Assembly (NCBI RefSeq): GCF_001273835.1 | Contig: NZ_JHEI01000138.1 | Coordinates: 62,001 to 126,000 of the forward strand | Source: Leucobacter celer subsp. astrifaciens | GTDB taxonomy: Bacteria > Actinomycetota > Actinomycetes > Actinomycetales > Microbacteriaceae | Reading direction: 5' to 3' | Length of the DNA stretch: 64,000 nucleotides | Part shown: positions 49,805-57,963 of the stretch, one piece after another | Layout of the letters: every line of letters starts with the position of its first letter | Numbering within the stretch: position 1 is the stretch's first letter | Position numbers and translations under genes: made by a program | Notes under the pieces: model-generated | Database searches by the model: none | What the model saw: only the letters and a program-made list of their open reading frames with translations | What the model was told of the DNA's origin: nothing

Positions 49805-50574
49805 CCGCGCCGACGCACCGGGCCCGCACGTTCACGCTGCTGCTCATCGGCGTGTTCTCGGCCATCGCCTTGCTCGGGCTCACGCTGACGACCGCTCGGG
49901 CATCGGCCGTGTTCCAGGAGATCGCCGAGACCGGGCGGCCGGGATATCTGAAGCTCGGCGCGCACTCCGCGACTCCGCTCCAGGCGAAGCTCCGCCCCGG
50001 CGAGTCGACGCACTGGCTCATCGAGGCGTCTCTCCTCGACGCGGAGAGGAGCACGCTCGCGGTCGAGCTCGACGCATCGGGGGAACTGCTCGACGTCTCG
50101 GAGATGACCGCTCAGATCACGGCGTGCGCGGGCGCGTTCGAGTTCGGAGCCTCCGCAGGCTCCGGCGCCGAGTTCGAAGACGCCGAAGCGGACATCCGCT
50201 GCCTCGGTGAACGCACGGCCGTGCTGCCGCCGACCTCGCTGCTGCAGCTCGTTCGGAACGGAGACCGCTTCACCCTCGCCGAGCTGCGACGAGGTGCGCC
50301 GCGGCAGCTGCTCGTGCAGCTGTCGATCCCGGCATCGGCCGACGCCGACGCCCTGGCGGATCGGACGGCCCGCATCGGCCTCGGCGTGCACGCCGACGGC
50401 GAGGACGTCGCGCGCCCGGCGCAACCGGTCACCCCGCGCGAACCGCGGCTCCCGGTCACCGGAGCCGATGCGCTTGCGCTCGGTGTGCTCGCCGTCGGGC
50501 TCATCGGCCTCGGCGGGAGCCTCGCGCTGCGGCGTCGCGCTTGCCCCGCTCCCTCTCGCCGGAGCGCGTCATGA
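49801..50574 (+). CDS. Exported protein with LPVTG sortase-type anchor
   Basis: A 257-residue protein: N-terminal hydrophobic signal (about residues 9-33, ending ARASA), an extracytoplasmic domain of ~175 residues with two cysteines (TACAGAF, IRCLGER), then RLPVTGADALALGVLAVGLI, a hydrophobic helix and an RRR tail. LPVTG fits the LPXTG sortase motif, so covalent attachment to peptidoglycan is expected. It overlaps the peptidase gene upstream and the next gene downstream by four bases each, so it is translationally coupled to both. It may be the cell-wall base or partner of the neighbouring exported proteins. No sortase gene is in the window. Confidence 0.78.
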   Translation: MTAPTHRARTFTLLLIGVFSAIALLGLTLTTARASAVFQEIAETGRPGYLKLGAHSATPLQAKLRPGESTHWLIEASLLDAERSTLAVELDASGELLDVSEMTAQITACAGAFEFGASAGSGAEFEDAEADIRCLGERTAVLPPTSLLQLVRNGDRFTLAELRRGAPRQLLVQLSIPASADADALADRTARIGLGVHADGEDVARPAQPVTPREPRLPVTGADALALGVLAVGLIGLGGSLALRRRACPAPSRRSAS

Positions 50575-52487
50575 GCACCGGCCGGCGGTACGGGACCCGA
50601 GCGGCAGGGCGGCGATCCGGCGCGGAGGTGCGGCGCGGGGCGGCAACGCGGCGCGGGATCGGCGCTCTCGCCGCGGTGGCACTGGTCTCGACCGCGCTCG
50701 TCGCGCAGGGCGGGGTGGTGACGAACGCGGCATGGAACGATGCCGAGTGGACTCACGCACCCGCCGTCGGAACGATCGACTGCGCAGACGCCGACGGCGC
50801 CTTCGCCACCCGAGGCGAAGGGCGGGCGCTCAGCGGCTCGTTGCTGGGCATCGATCTCGACAGCGCGGCCAAGGTCTCCGGTGTGCGCGTCACCAATGAC
50901 GGGTCGTCCGCGACGCCGACGCCGGCCACCGCCGCTCCGGCGAACTCTGTCATCGATGCATACGCGGACCCGCTCGATGCATCGGCGCTGAACACCGTGA
51001 ATCTCGGGCTCTCGGGTCTGCTCCAGCTCCCGCTCGACACCGACACCGGTCTCATCGGGCAGTACGCCCAGGCCCGCACCGATGGCGATGCGGTCGGCGC
51101 CAGCGGCTACATCACCAATGCTGGCGGCATCAACACCGACGGGCAGGAAGCCGACTATCCGGACATCGCGACGCTCCGTCTCTCGGACCTGCTGAACTCG
51201 CTCGGCTACGACATCGGCACGGCGACTCAGGGAGTGACCGATCTGTCGCTCAGCATCGGAGCGGTGGCGGGGCGCGCAGCGCTCGTCGACACCTGCGAAG
51301 CGATCTGGAGCGGCGACACCGCAGCAGCGGTGCACCGCGACTACCTCGCGGCCGGGCTCACGACCACCGTGGAGTCCCCGACCGTCGCGGCCCTCACCGG
51401 GGCGGTCGATGCCTCCGTCGCGGATGTGCAGGCGGCGTTGAACGGCGTTCTCGGCCAGGCCGGGCTGCTCACGGGCGTCACGACCTCGCTCGTCAACGCG
51501 CTCACCAATGCACTCGGCCTGGTCACGGGGCTCCTGAGCCTGCGCGTCGCGCCGAACGGCACCAGCGTGTCTCTCGCCGCGGTAGATCTCCACCTCGCCC
51601 CCCTCAACGACTTCCTCGCAGCTCCGATCCAGGACGATGACGGCATCCTCAGCATCGACCTCGCCGGCGGAACGGTGCAGATCGACACCGCGGCCCTCCT
51701 CGGCGCCGCCTACGGCGAGACCGGCCGTACGACGCTGAACGGGCTCTCACCGAACACCGACATCTTCGCGGACCCTGCGATGGTCGAAGCGCTCACGCAG
51801 GCGCTCGGAAGCGCGCTCACGGGGTGGATCGTCTCCGTCGACTCGCTCCTCGCCTCGGCCGTCGACCTCGCGACCATCACCGTGAACGTCGAGATCCCCT
51901 TCCAGCGCTGCAGCCTGCTCGGGATCGGCAGCATCTGCCTCGGCACCTGGCAGGACGCCGGCAGGATCAAGGCGACCGTCTCGGGCACTCTCGGACAGCT
52001 GCTCGACGGGAGCGCAACCGTGGTCGTCGACACCTCGGCGCTCAATCTCGGGCTCATCGGCAGCCTGCTGACGCCGCTGCTGGGAGCGGTCACTGGAGTG
52101 CTCGGGAGTGTTCTCGGCCCGCTGGTCGGCGGGGTGCTCCAGGGGCCGATCACCAACAACGTGCTGCCGCTCGCGAAGCTCCCCGCGGATGCCCTCGTCT
52201 CACTCGGCGGACCGATCTCGGGCGCTCTGGGATCCGTCTTCACCGGGCTCTCCGGCGCCGGCCTCGTCTCGATCACCGTGAACGCGCAGAACCGCCCCTC
52301 GTCCGGAGGCCCGGAGCCGCCGGAGTGGTCGACCGGCCTGCCGAACTCTCAGTACGAGATCGCGGCGCTGCGCATCGGGCTGCTCGAGCTGCTGCCCGCC
52401 CCGGTGCGACTCTACCTGGGGCGCGGCTCGGTCGGCCCGGTGTGCTCGGCGGCCGGCACTGCGGCCGGCGGCTGCGCCGGATACTGA
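50571..52487 (+). CDS. Choice-of-anchor G-type exported protein
   Basis: A 638-residue secreted protein. A basic Arg-rich leader is followed by a hydrophobic core (GIGALAAVALVSTALVAQGG) and VVTNAAWNDAEWTHA, again with the A-x-W-x-D-x-E-W pattern, then GTIDCADADGAFATRGEGRALSG, which matches the actinobacterial choice-of-anchor G family. The body is Leu/Gly/Ala/Thr-rich with alternating hydrophobic stretches (LGLVTGLLSLRVAPNG, LLTPLLGAVTGVLGSVLGPLVGG), suggesting a long amphipathic or beta structure, and cysteines near the end (GPVCSAAG, GGCAGY). There is no C-terminal anchor. It is likely a structural surface protein processed by SipW. Confidence 0.78.
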   Translation: MSTGRRYGTRAAGRRSGAEVRRGAATRRGIGALAAVALVSTALVAQGGVVTNAAWNDAEWTHAPAVGTIDCADADGAFATRGEGRALSGSLLGIDLDSAAKVSGVRVTNDGSSATPTPATAAPANSVIDAYADPLDASALNTVNLGLSGLLQLPLDTDTGLIGQYAQARTDGDAVGASGYITNAGGINTDGQEADYPDIATLRLSDLLNSLGYDIGTATQGVTDLSLSIGAVAGRAALVDTCEAIWSGDTAAAVHRDYLAAGLTTTVESPTVAALTGAVDASVADVQAALNGVLGQAGLLTGVTTSLVNALTNALGLVTGLLSLRVAPNGTSVSLAAVDLHLAPLNDFLAAPIQDDDGILSIDLAGGTVQIDTAALLGAAYGETGRTTLNGLSPNTDIFADPAMVEALTQALGSALTGWIVSVDSLLASAVDLATITVNVEIPFQRCSLLGIGSICLGTWQDAGRIKATVSGTLGQLLDGSATVVVDTSALNLGLIGSLLTPLLGAVTGVLGSVLGPLVGGVLQGPITNNVLPLAKLPADALVSLGGPISGALGSVFTGLSGAGLVSITVNAQNRPSSGGPEPPEWSTGLPNSQYEIAALRIGLLELLPAPVRLYLGRGSVGPVCSAAGTAAGGCAGY

Positions 52488-52492
52488 CCGGG

Positions 52493-54187
52493 TCAGGCGA
52501 TCCGCTGCGCCACCACGATCGTGTCATCGAGGGTGCCCGGAGCGCCGTCCGGATCGGTCGCCTCTCGGGTGCGCACCTCGGCGGTCACGGTCCACTGCTC
52601 GGGATCGAGGTCGAGCGTCGCCAGCTCGCTCTCGGGGCTCGGGAACGGCCCGGGGTGCCCCTCCGCCCACGACGGCGGGGCCGCGTGGGAGATCACGACG
52701 AGCCGCCCGCCCGGGGCCACCCGGTCGGCCGCCGCGCGCAGGATCCGCTCGCGCGGCAGCTCCACCGGCGACTGCAGGAAGCTCGCGGTCACGAGGTCGA
52801 AGGGCTCGTCGGCGACGCTCCGCGGATTCTCGATCCACTCCCCCAGATCTGCCGCGACGAATCGCGCGTCGATCCCGTCGCGCACCGCCGCGGCCTCCCG
52901 GGCCCGGGCGATCGCGGTCTCCGAGAGATCGATGCCGGTCGCGCGCCACCCGCGCTCGGCGAGCCAGAGCACGTCGCCGCCCTCGCCGCAGCCGAGATCC
53001 AGCGACCTCCCGGGTTCCCAGCTGCCGGCGGCATCGGCGAGCGTGCGGTTGACGCGCCCCGACCAGACCGGCCCGGATCCGGTGTAGCGGCGCTCCCAGA
53101 AGACCGCGGGGTCCTCGTCGGCATCGGCCTCGGAGTGGGCGCCCGCACCGTGCTCGTGCCGGTGGACCGGGCCTCGCTCCGGGTGATGCTTCCGCGCCTC
53201 GGCGGCGAGCGCGAAGTCCTCCTCCACCAGTGCGGCGTTCACGGCCGCGCCCGCGAAGGTGCCCGCACCCATCACCATCGGCACCGACGCGAACGAGTTG
53301 ACCACGTTGCCCGCCGCCCAGATCCGGGGGTGAGTGGTGCGGCCCATTCCGTCGATCGCCAGGAAGCTGCCCGCCGGGGTCTCCGACCGTTCCAGGCCGA
53401 GCTCGGCGAGGAAGCCGTCGTGCGGCACCGTCTGGCTCGCGGTGAACACCGCGTCGACGGCGAACTCGCGGCCCGTCTCGGTGCGCACCGCGGTAACGCG
53501 GGATCCATCGCCCACGATCTCGGCGACCGGGGCCGGCTCGATCGTCACGCCCCTGGCCTCGAGCGCCCGCGCGGTGTCGGCGTCGAGCACACCCACACCG
53601 GCGCTGAACACCACGAGATCCTCGCTCCACTGCCGCAGCAGCTTCGCCTGGTGCAGGCCGAGCGGCGAGGTGGTCAGCACCGCGAGCCGCTGCCGGCGCA
53701 CCTCCCAGCCGTGGCAGTAGGGGCAGTGCAGCACTCCGCTGCCCCAGTGCTCGGCGAGGCCCGGGATCGGGGGCAGCACGTCGCGCAGGCCGGTCGCGAC
53801 GACGAGCGCCCGCGCTTCGAGCGTCTCGCCGCCCTCGAGCTCGAGCCGCACGGTGCGCGGCGATCCCGCGCTCTCGCTCCCGGCCCCGGATACCGCGCCC
53901 GCCTCAGCGCCGTCGCGCACCGCGAGCACCGAGGCCGCCCGGAACTCGACCCCGTAGGCCTCGGCCTCTTCGCGGCCACGGGCCACCAGTTCGGCGGGCG
54001 GGGTGCCGTCGTGACCGAGCACGTTGTGCATGTGCGATGCGAAGCGGTTGCGGGGCCGGCCCGCGTCGATCACGAGCGTGCGACGCAGCGAGCGGCCGAG
54101 CGCCTGCGCCGCGCTGAGTCCGGCGGCGCCCGCGCCGATCACGATGGCGTCCCAGACGGCGGGGTTGGAGTGGTGCGTGTTCGTCAT
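52493..54187 (-). CDS. Thioredoxin reductase-like / SAM methyltransferase fusion
   Basis: A 564-residue two-domain protein. Residues 1-~340 are a TrxB-like FAD/NAD(P)H oxidoreductase: GAGAAGLSAA (18-27), ATGLRDVLPPIPG and the redox-active C155-P-Y-C158 pair. After a His/Glu-rich linker (HHPERGPVHRHEHGAG), residues ~375-564 form a class I methyltransferase with SLDLGCGEGGDVLWLAERG. The fusion is known in actinobacteria but without a defined substrate; methylation and thiol redox of one small molecule or metal(loid) is a possibility. ATG 54187 is chosen. It is divergent from an XRE-cupin regulator. Confidence 0.85.
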   Translation of the reverse strand: MTNTHHSNPAVWDAIVIGAGAAGLSAAQALGRSLRRTLVIDAGRPRNRFASHMHNVLGHDGTPPAELVARGREEAEAYGVEFRAASVLAVRDGAEAGAVSGAGSESAGSPRTVRLELEGGETLEARALVVATGLRDVLPPIPGLAEHWGSGVLHCPYCHGWEVRRQRLAVLTTSPLGLHQAKLLRQWSEDLVVFSAGVGVLDADTARALEARGVTIEPAPVAEIVGDGSRVTAVRTETGREFAVDAVFTASQTVPHDGFLAELGLERSETPAGSFLAIDGMGRTTHPRIWAAGNVVNSFASVPMVMGAGTFAGAAVNAALVEEDFALAAEARKHHPERGPVHRHEHGAGAHSEADADEDPAVFWERRYTGSGPVWSGRVNRTLADAAGSWEPGRSLDLGCGEGGDVLWLAERGWRATGIDLSETAIARAREAAAVRDGIDARFVAADLGEWIENPRSVADEPFDLVTASFLQSPVELPRERILRAAADRVAPGGRLVVISHAAPPSWAEGHPGPFPSPESELATLDLDPEQWTVTAEVRTREATDPDGAPGTLDDTIVVAQRIA

Positions 54188-54216
54188 GCTCCCATGCTCG
54201 CCAGGGCGTGCCATAA

Positions 54217-54235
54217 TTGCAATCAGATTTGCAAA
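54217..54235. promoter_or_regulatory. Twin TTGCAA operator
   Basis: TTGCAA (54217-54222) and TTTGCAAA (54228-54235) are two small palindromes with centres 12 bp apart in the AT-rich gap between the TrxB-fusion and the XRE-cupin gene. They are probably bound by the XRE-cupin regulator. Confidence 0.6.
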
Positions 54236-54255
54236 ATCAGCAAGGAGTATCCGCC

Positions 54256-54807
54256 ATGGACGAACTGCAGCAGCTCGGCCCGCGCCTGCGCACCGCCCGC
54301 CAGGAGCGCGGCTGGACGCTCGATGAGCTCGCGGGGCGCGCCGGCATGTCGGTCAGCACGCTCTCGCGCCTCGAATCCGGCAAGCGCCAGGCGAGCCTGG
54401 AGCTGCTCCTGCCCCTCACCCGCCAGCTCGGGATCCGCGTCGACGACCTGCTCGAGCCGCGGGATCGCGACCCCCGCGTGCGACGCCGCGCGATCCAGCG
54501 CGACGGCATGACGATCGCCCCGCTCACCCGAGAGGAATCGGAGGTGCGGGCCTTCAAGATCACCTACCATCCCGACACCCCCGAGCAGCCGCTGCGCACG
54601 CACGAGGGGCACGAGTGGTTGTACGTGCTCTCGGGGCGGCTGCAGCTGACGCTCGGCGAGCAGGAGCTGGTGCTCGCCCGCGGCGAGGCGGCCGAGTTCG
54701 ACACGAACACACCGCACCGTATGCGCGCCGCGGGCACCCGCCCCGCCGAGGTCGTCAGCATCTTCAACACGGTCGGCGAGCGGCTGCACCTGCACAGCCA
54801 CGAATAG
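54256..54807 (+). CDS. XRE-family regulator with C-terminal cupin domain
   Basis: A 183-residue regulator: helix-turn-helix (LRTARQERGWTLDELAGRAGMSVSTLSRLESGKRQ, residues about 10-44) and a cupin beta barrel (THEGHEWLYVLSGRLQLTLGEQELVLARGEAAEFDTNTPHRM) with histidines able to bind a metal or small ligand. ATG 54256 follows AAGGAG. It is divergent from the TrxB/methyltransferase fusion, its likely target through the TTGCAA sites. The ligand is unknown. Confidence 0.88.
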   Translation: MDELQQLGPRLRTARQERGWTLDELAGRAGMSVSTLSRLESGKRQASLELLLPLTRQLGIRVDDLLEPRDRDPRVRRRAIQRDGMTIAPLTREESEVRAFKITYHPDTPEQPLRTHEGHEWLYVLSGRLQLTLGEQELVLARGEAAEFDTNTPHRMRAAGTRPAEVVSIFNTVGERLHLHSHE

Positions 54808-54942
54808 GGGTGGAGGCGGTTCGGCGGGCGGTTCGGCTGCCCAGTCCCGCTGCCCGGTCCCGCTGCTCTGACCCGCGACCCGCGACCCTGCCGAGAGTAG
54901 GGTTTCGGCGGGGCCTGATCCGGATCACTCGGCACCGAGGGT

Positions 54943-54958
54943 CGCTGGCGCGTTCAGC
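54943..54958. repeat. 16-bp direct repeat, first copy
   Basis: CGCTGGCGCGTTCAGC, identical to 55064-55079. Two further hairpins lie between the copies: CGGGGC/GCCCCG at 54981-54996 and AGAGACGC/GCGTCTCT at 55010-55028. The 267-bp region has no credible gene. Confidence 0.75.
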
Positions 54959-55050
54959 TCTCGAAAGACCCGGGCCGGTGCGGGGCAGTGGCCCCGCCGC
55001 ATGCCGCGCAGAGACGCTCCGCGTCTCTCTGCGAACGACATGCGCACCAC

Positions 55051-55091
55051 GGAATTTGCTGAACGCTGGCGCGTTCAGCCCTGAAAATTCC
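55051..55091. terminator. Large hairpin at the VOC gene end
   Basis: GCTGAACGC (55058-55066), loop TGGC, GCGTTCAGC (55071-55079), flanked by GGAATTT (55051-55057) / AAATTCC (55085-55091). It overlaps the stop codon of the minus-strand VOC gene and faces the convergent XRE gene; a probable bidirectional terminator. Confidence 0.65.
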
Positions 55092-55578
55092 GTGCCCACT
55101 CCCGCACGCGGGCGGCGCTCTCCGCCTCGGAGAGGTCCTCGACGCGGGTCATCACCGACCACCGCACGCCGAACGGATCCCGGATGCTCGCGTAGCGATC
55201 CCCCGAGACGAAGTCCGTCGCGGCCTCGCGCACCGTCGCGCCCGCGGCGACCGCGCGCTCGACCGCGTCGTCGACGTCGGGCACGTACAGCCCCATGGAG
55301 TAGCAGTCGTCCTCGCCCTCCGGCGGGGCGACCATGTGATAGTCGGGCATCGGCTCGCCGAACTGCAGGCGCCCCGTGCCGAAGTCGAGCTCGGCGTGCG
55401 CCACGACTCCGCCCATCTCGGTCACGTCGACCACGCGCGCGCCGAACACGTCGCGGTAGAAGGCGATGGCCTCGGCAGCGCGCGGGATCGCGAGGAACGG
55501 CGTGAGGCTGGTGGATCCGTGCGGCATCCCGTTGGTCGTGTGCGCGCCGTTCGCGGCGCGGGTCTCATGAGCGTTCAT
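55075..55578 (-). CDS. VOC (glyoxalase/bleomycin-type) family protein
   Basis: A 167-residue vicinal-oxygen-chelate protein of the PhnB-like type: LTPFLAIPRAAEAIAFYRDVFGA at the start of the first beta-alpha-beta-beta-beta unit, and DRYASIRDPFGVRWSVMTR near the end with the usual D-P-x-G-x-x-W. The metal residues of true glyoxalases are only partly present, so enzyme activity is uncertain. ATG 55578 is chosen; TACGCT lies six bases upstream (leaderless). It is divergent from an AraC regulator, which may control it. Confidence 0.82.
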   Translation of the reverse strand: MNAHETRAANGAHTTNGMPHGSTSLTPFLAIPRAAEAIAFYRDVFGARVVDVTEMGGVVAHAELDFGTGRLQFGEPMPDYHMVAPPEGEDDCYSMGLYVPDVDDAVERAVAAGATVREAATDFVSGDRYASIRDPFGVRWSVMTRVEDLSEAESAARVREWARNFQG

Positions 55579-55682
55579 GCCTTCAGCGTAGGATCGGGCC
55601 GAGATCGTCGCTTGTAGATGTGCGCCACGATGGGTGCGCGGAGGTGATCGCCGAGGTGCCCCGATCACCGGAGGGAGACGGC

Positions 55683-56486
55683 ATGGACGAGGATCGGCGC
55701 GGCATCCTGTACCCGCAGCGACTCCCCGAGTTCCACCGCGTCACCCCGCCTCCGGGGCTCGCCCACGCGGTGCGCTGGTTCTGGATCCCGGAGTGGTCCC
55801 TCCCCGGCGACGAGGAGTCCCGCCAGGAGATCCTCCCCTTCCCCGCCTGCAACCTCGTCGTCGAGCCCGGCAGCATCTCGGCGGTCGGCCCCACCACCCG
55901 GGCATCCGAGCGTGTGCTCGCGGGCAGCGGGTGGGCGGTGGGCGCGCTGCTGCGACCGGCGGCGGTGCCCGCGCTGGTGCCGGATCCCGCGAGCTGCCGC
56001 GATGCGGAGCGCGCGATCCGGGATCCCGAGCTGCTCTACGGGGTCGTCGCAGCGATGGCCGACGTGTCGGTTCCGGGGTCGGTGCGCCGGCAGCGCGCCG
56101 TGGCCGTGCTCTCGCGCTGGGTGCTGGACCGGGTGCCCGTTCCCAGCGCGGACGGCGCGCTCGCGAACGAACTCGCCGAGGCCCTCGCGGATCCCGCGAT
56201 CACGCGCGTCGACCAGCTCCCCGCGAGGCTCCACACCTCGGCCCGCACCCTGCAGCGGCTCGCCGAGCGCTTCTTCGGCCTCTCACTGCACTCGATGATC
56301 CGCAGGCGCCGGCTGCAGGAGGGTGCGCAGCGACTGCGCGAGGACCCGGAGCTCGGGATCGCCGCGCTCGCGAGCGAGCTCGGCTACGCCGACCACGCCC
56401 ACTTCAGCACCGATTTCAAGGCGCTGCTCGGGGTCACGCCGAGCGAGTACCGCGCCCGGGCCGGTGACGCGGGCGGCTCGGGTTAG
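55683..56486 (+). CDS. AraC family regulator
   Basis: A 267-residue regulator: N-terminal sensor domain of the DUF6597 type (GLAHAVRWFWIPEW ... LPFPACNLVVEPG) and a C-terminal AraC double helix-turn-helix (TSARTLQRLAERFFGLSLHSMIRRRRLQEGAQRL ... IAALASELGYADHAHFSTDFKALLGVTPSEYR). ATG 55683 follows GGAGGGAGA. It is divergent from the VOC gene and convergent with the operon end at 56573. The inducer is unknown. Confidence 0.87.
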   Translation: MDEDRRGILYPQRLPEFHRVTPPPGLAHAVRWFWIPEWSLPGDEESRQEILPFPACNLVVEPGSISAVGPTTRASERVLAGSGWAVGALLRPAAVPALVPDPASCRDAERAIRDPELLYGVVAAMADVSVPGSVRRQRAVAVLSRWVLDRVPVPSADGALANELAEALADPAITRVDQLPARLHTSARTLQRLAERFFGLSLHSMIRRRRLQEGAQRLREDPELGIAALASELGYADHAHFSTDFKALLGVTPSEYRARAGDAGGSG

Positions 56487-56572
56487 CCGGCGCTCGCCGG
56501 CCCCGGCCCCAGACCCGGGCCGGGCACGGCACGGGCGCAAGCGGAATCGCGGGCGGGGCCCGGGCTGCGCCC

Positions 56573-57898
56573 TCAGACCGTGGGCTCGCCCAGCGAGAGC
56601 ATGAGGCGGTTGGCCCAGTTGAAGAAGGCCCCGGCCTGGATCGCGTCGAGCAGTTCGAGCTCGTCGAGGCCCGCGCCGCGCAGCGCCACGACCTCCGCGG
56701 CGCCGAAGCGGGAGGGCGTCGCGGTGAGCGCCACCGTCGCGTCGATGAGCGCGTCCCACTGCGTGCCGAAGCGCGCGGTCACCCCCTCGTCGAGCAGCCG
56801 CTGCACCTCGGCGCGGTCGGCGCCCTGCTCGGTGGCGAAGCGCGAGTGCACCGAGGCGCAGAACACGCAGCCGTTGAAGCGCGACGCGGCGGCGGCCGCG
56901 AGCTCGCGCTCCGCGCGCGGCAGGCCCGCGTCGGCGTTGTGGAAGATGTCGAGGTCGGTGAGGGTGCGCTCGAGCAGCGCCTCGGGATCGCGCGCCAGCA
57001 CCCGGAAGTAGGGCATGTGCACGCGCTCGCGCTCGACGAGCGCCTCGTAGTGCCGCTCGGTGAACTCGGCCACCGGGAGCGGCTCGAGCCACGGCTTCCA
57101 CCCGAGCGAGTCCTGGGTGAAGCGCGGCGGCTCGGTGACCCGCGGCGCAGGCGGCAGCTGCTCGGCGGCGGCAGCCCCGGCGCCGGGATCCCCGGCACCC
57201 GCCGCGAGCTGCGCCTCGGCGGCTCGTGCGACCTCGCCGGCAAGCGCGGCCAGGTCGTCCGCGGCGACCGCGGCGCCGCCGTCGGCCCGACGCACGGCGT
57301 CGAGCCCGTGGGCGACCCGCAGTTGGAACGTGAGGAAGGCGATGAGCTGCGAGAGCGTGACGACGCCGGTGCTGCTCCAGCCGGCATCGAGCAGTCGCTG
57401 CAGATGCTCGCGCGCCGCGTCGCGCGGGTGCAGCACCAGCAGGTGGGCGTGCTCGAGCGCGGCGGCGAGCCGGTCGCCGAGGGCGTAGGCCGCTTCGACG
57501 GACGCCACGGTGTAGACGGGGCCCTCGGTGCTCTCCGGCGCGTTCTCGGCGTGGAACGCCCCGTAGGGTCCGGATCCCGCCGCCCGCTCGGCCTCGGCCA
57601 CGATCAGGGGCTCGACGCCCTCCCCGCCGCCGGTCTCGCGCAGCAGCGCACCGTAGAACGCGACGGCGGCCGGCTGCGCGTGCAGTCGCGCCACGAAGAG
57701 CGCGACGGCGGCGCGCTCGGACAGCGACACCTGCGAGTCGTCGACCGGCAGGAACAGGGCCCCGAAGCTGCCCTGGGCGTGGTCGCGCGCGTCGGGTCGG
57801 CGCCGGCGGGCCGCGTCGAGCGCGTCACCCGCGCTGATCCCGGTCAGCGCATCGATGATGTCGGTGGTCGGAGGTACGTTCGGTGCGTTGGAAGGCAT
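56573..57898 (-). CDS. Double CMD/alkylhydroperoxidase-domain protein
   Basis: A 441-residue fusion. The N-terminal half (to ~205) resembles the Avi_7170-type CMD family, the C-terminal half (from ~250, SLGWKPWLEPLPVAEFTERHYEAL) the Avi_7169-type alkylhydroperoxidase family with the active-site pattern NGCVFCASVHSRF (C-x-x-C-x3-H, near residue 343), the AhpD redox pair. A low-complexity Ala/Gly/Pro linker joins them. It would reduce peroxides or another oxidised compound. It is the last gene (65 bp after the ATPase) of the ABC importer operon, the context known for this family, suggesting handling of an imported compound. Confidence 0.83.
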   Translation of the reverse strand: MPSNAPNVPPTTDIIDALTGISAGDALDAARRRRPDARDHAQGSFGALFLPVDDSQVSLSERAAVALFVARLHAQPAAVAFYGALLRETGGGEGVEPLIVAEAERAAGSGPYGAFHAENAPESTEGPVYTVASVEAAYALGDRLAAALEHAHLLVLHPRDAAREHLQRLLDAGWSSTGVVTLSQLIAFLTFQLRVAHGLDAVRRADGGAAVAADDLAALAGEVARAAEAQLAAGAGDPGAGAAAAEQLPPAPRVTEPPRFTQDSLGWKPWLEPLPVAEFTERHYEALVERERVHMPYFRVLARDPEALLERTLTDLDIFHNADAGLPRAERELAAAAASRFNGCVFCASVHSRFATEQGADRAEVQRLLDEGVTARFGTQWDALIDATVALTATPSRFGAAEVVALRGAGLDELELLDAIQAGAFFNWANRLMLSLGEPTV

Positions 57899-57963
57899 GA
57901 GGTTCCGTTCGGAGAGGAGCGGTCGATGAGTGGTCAGGAGCGGCGGGCGAGAGGAAGGGATCC

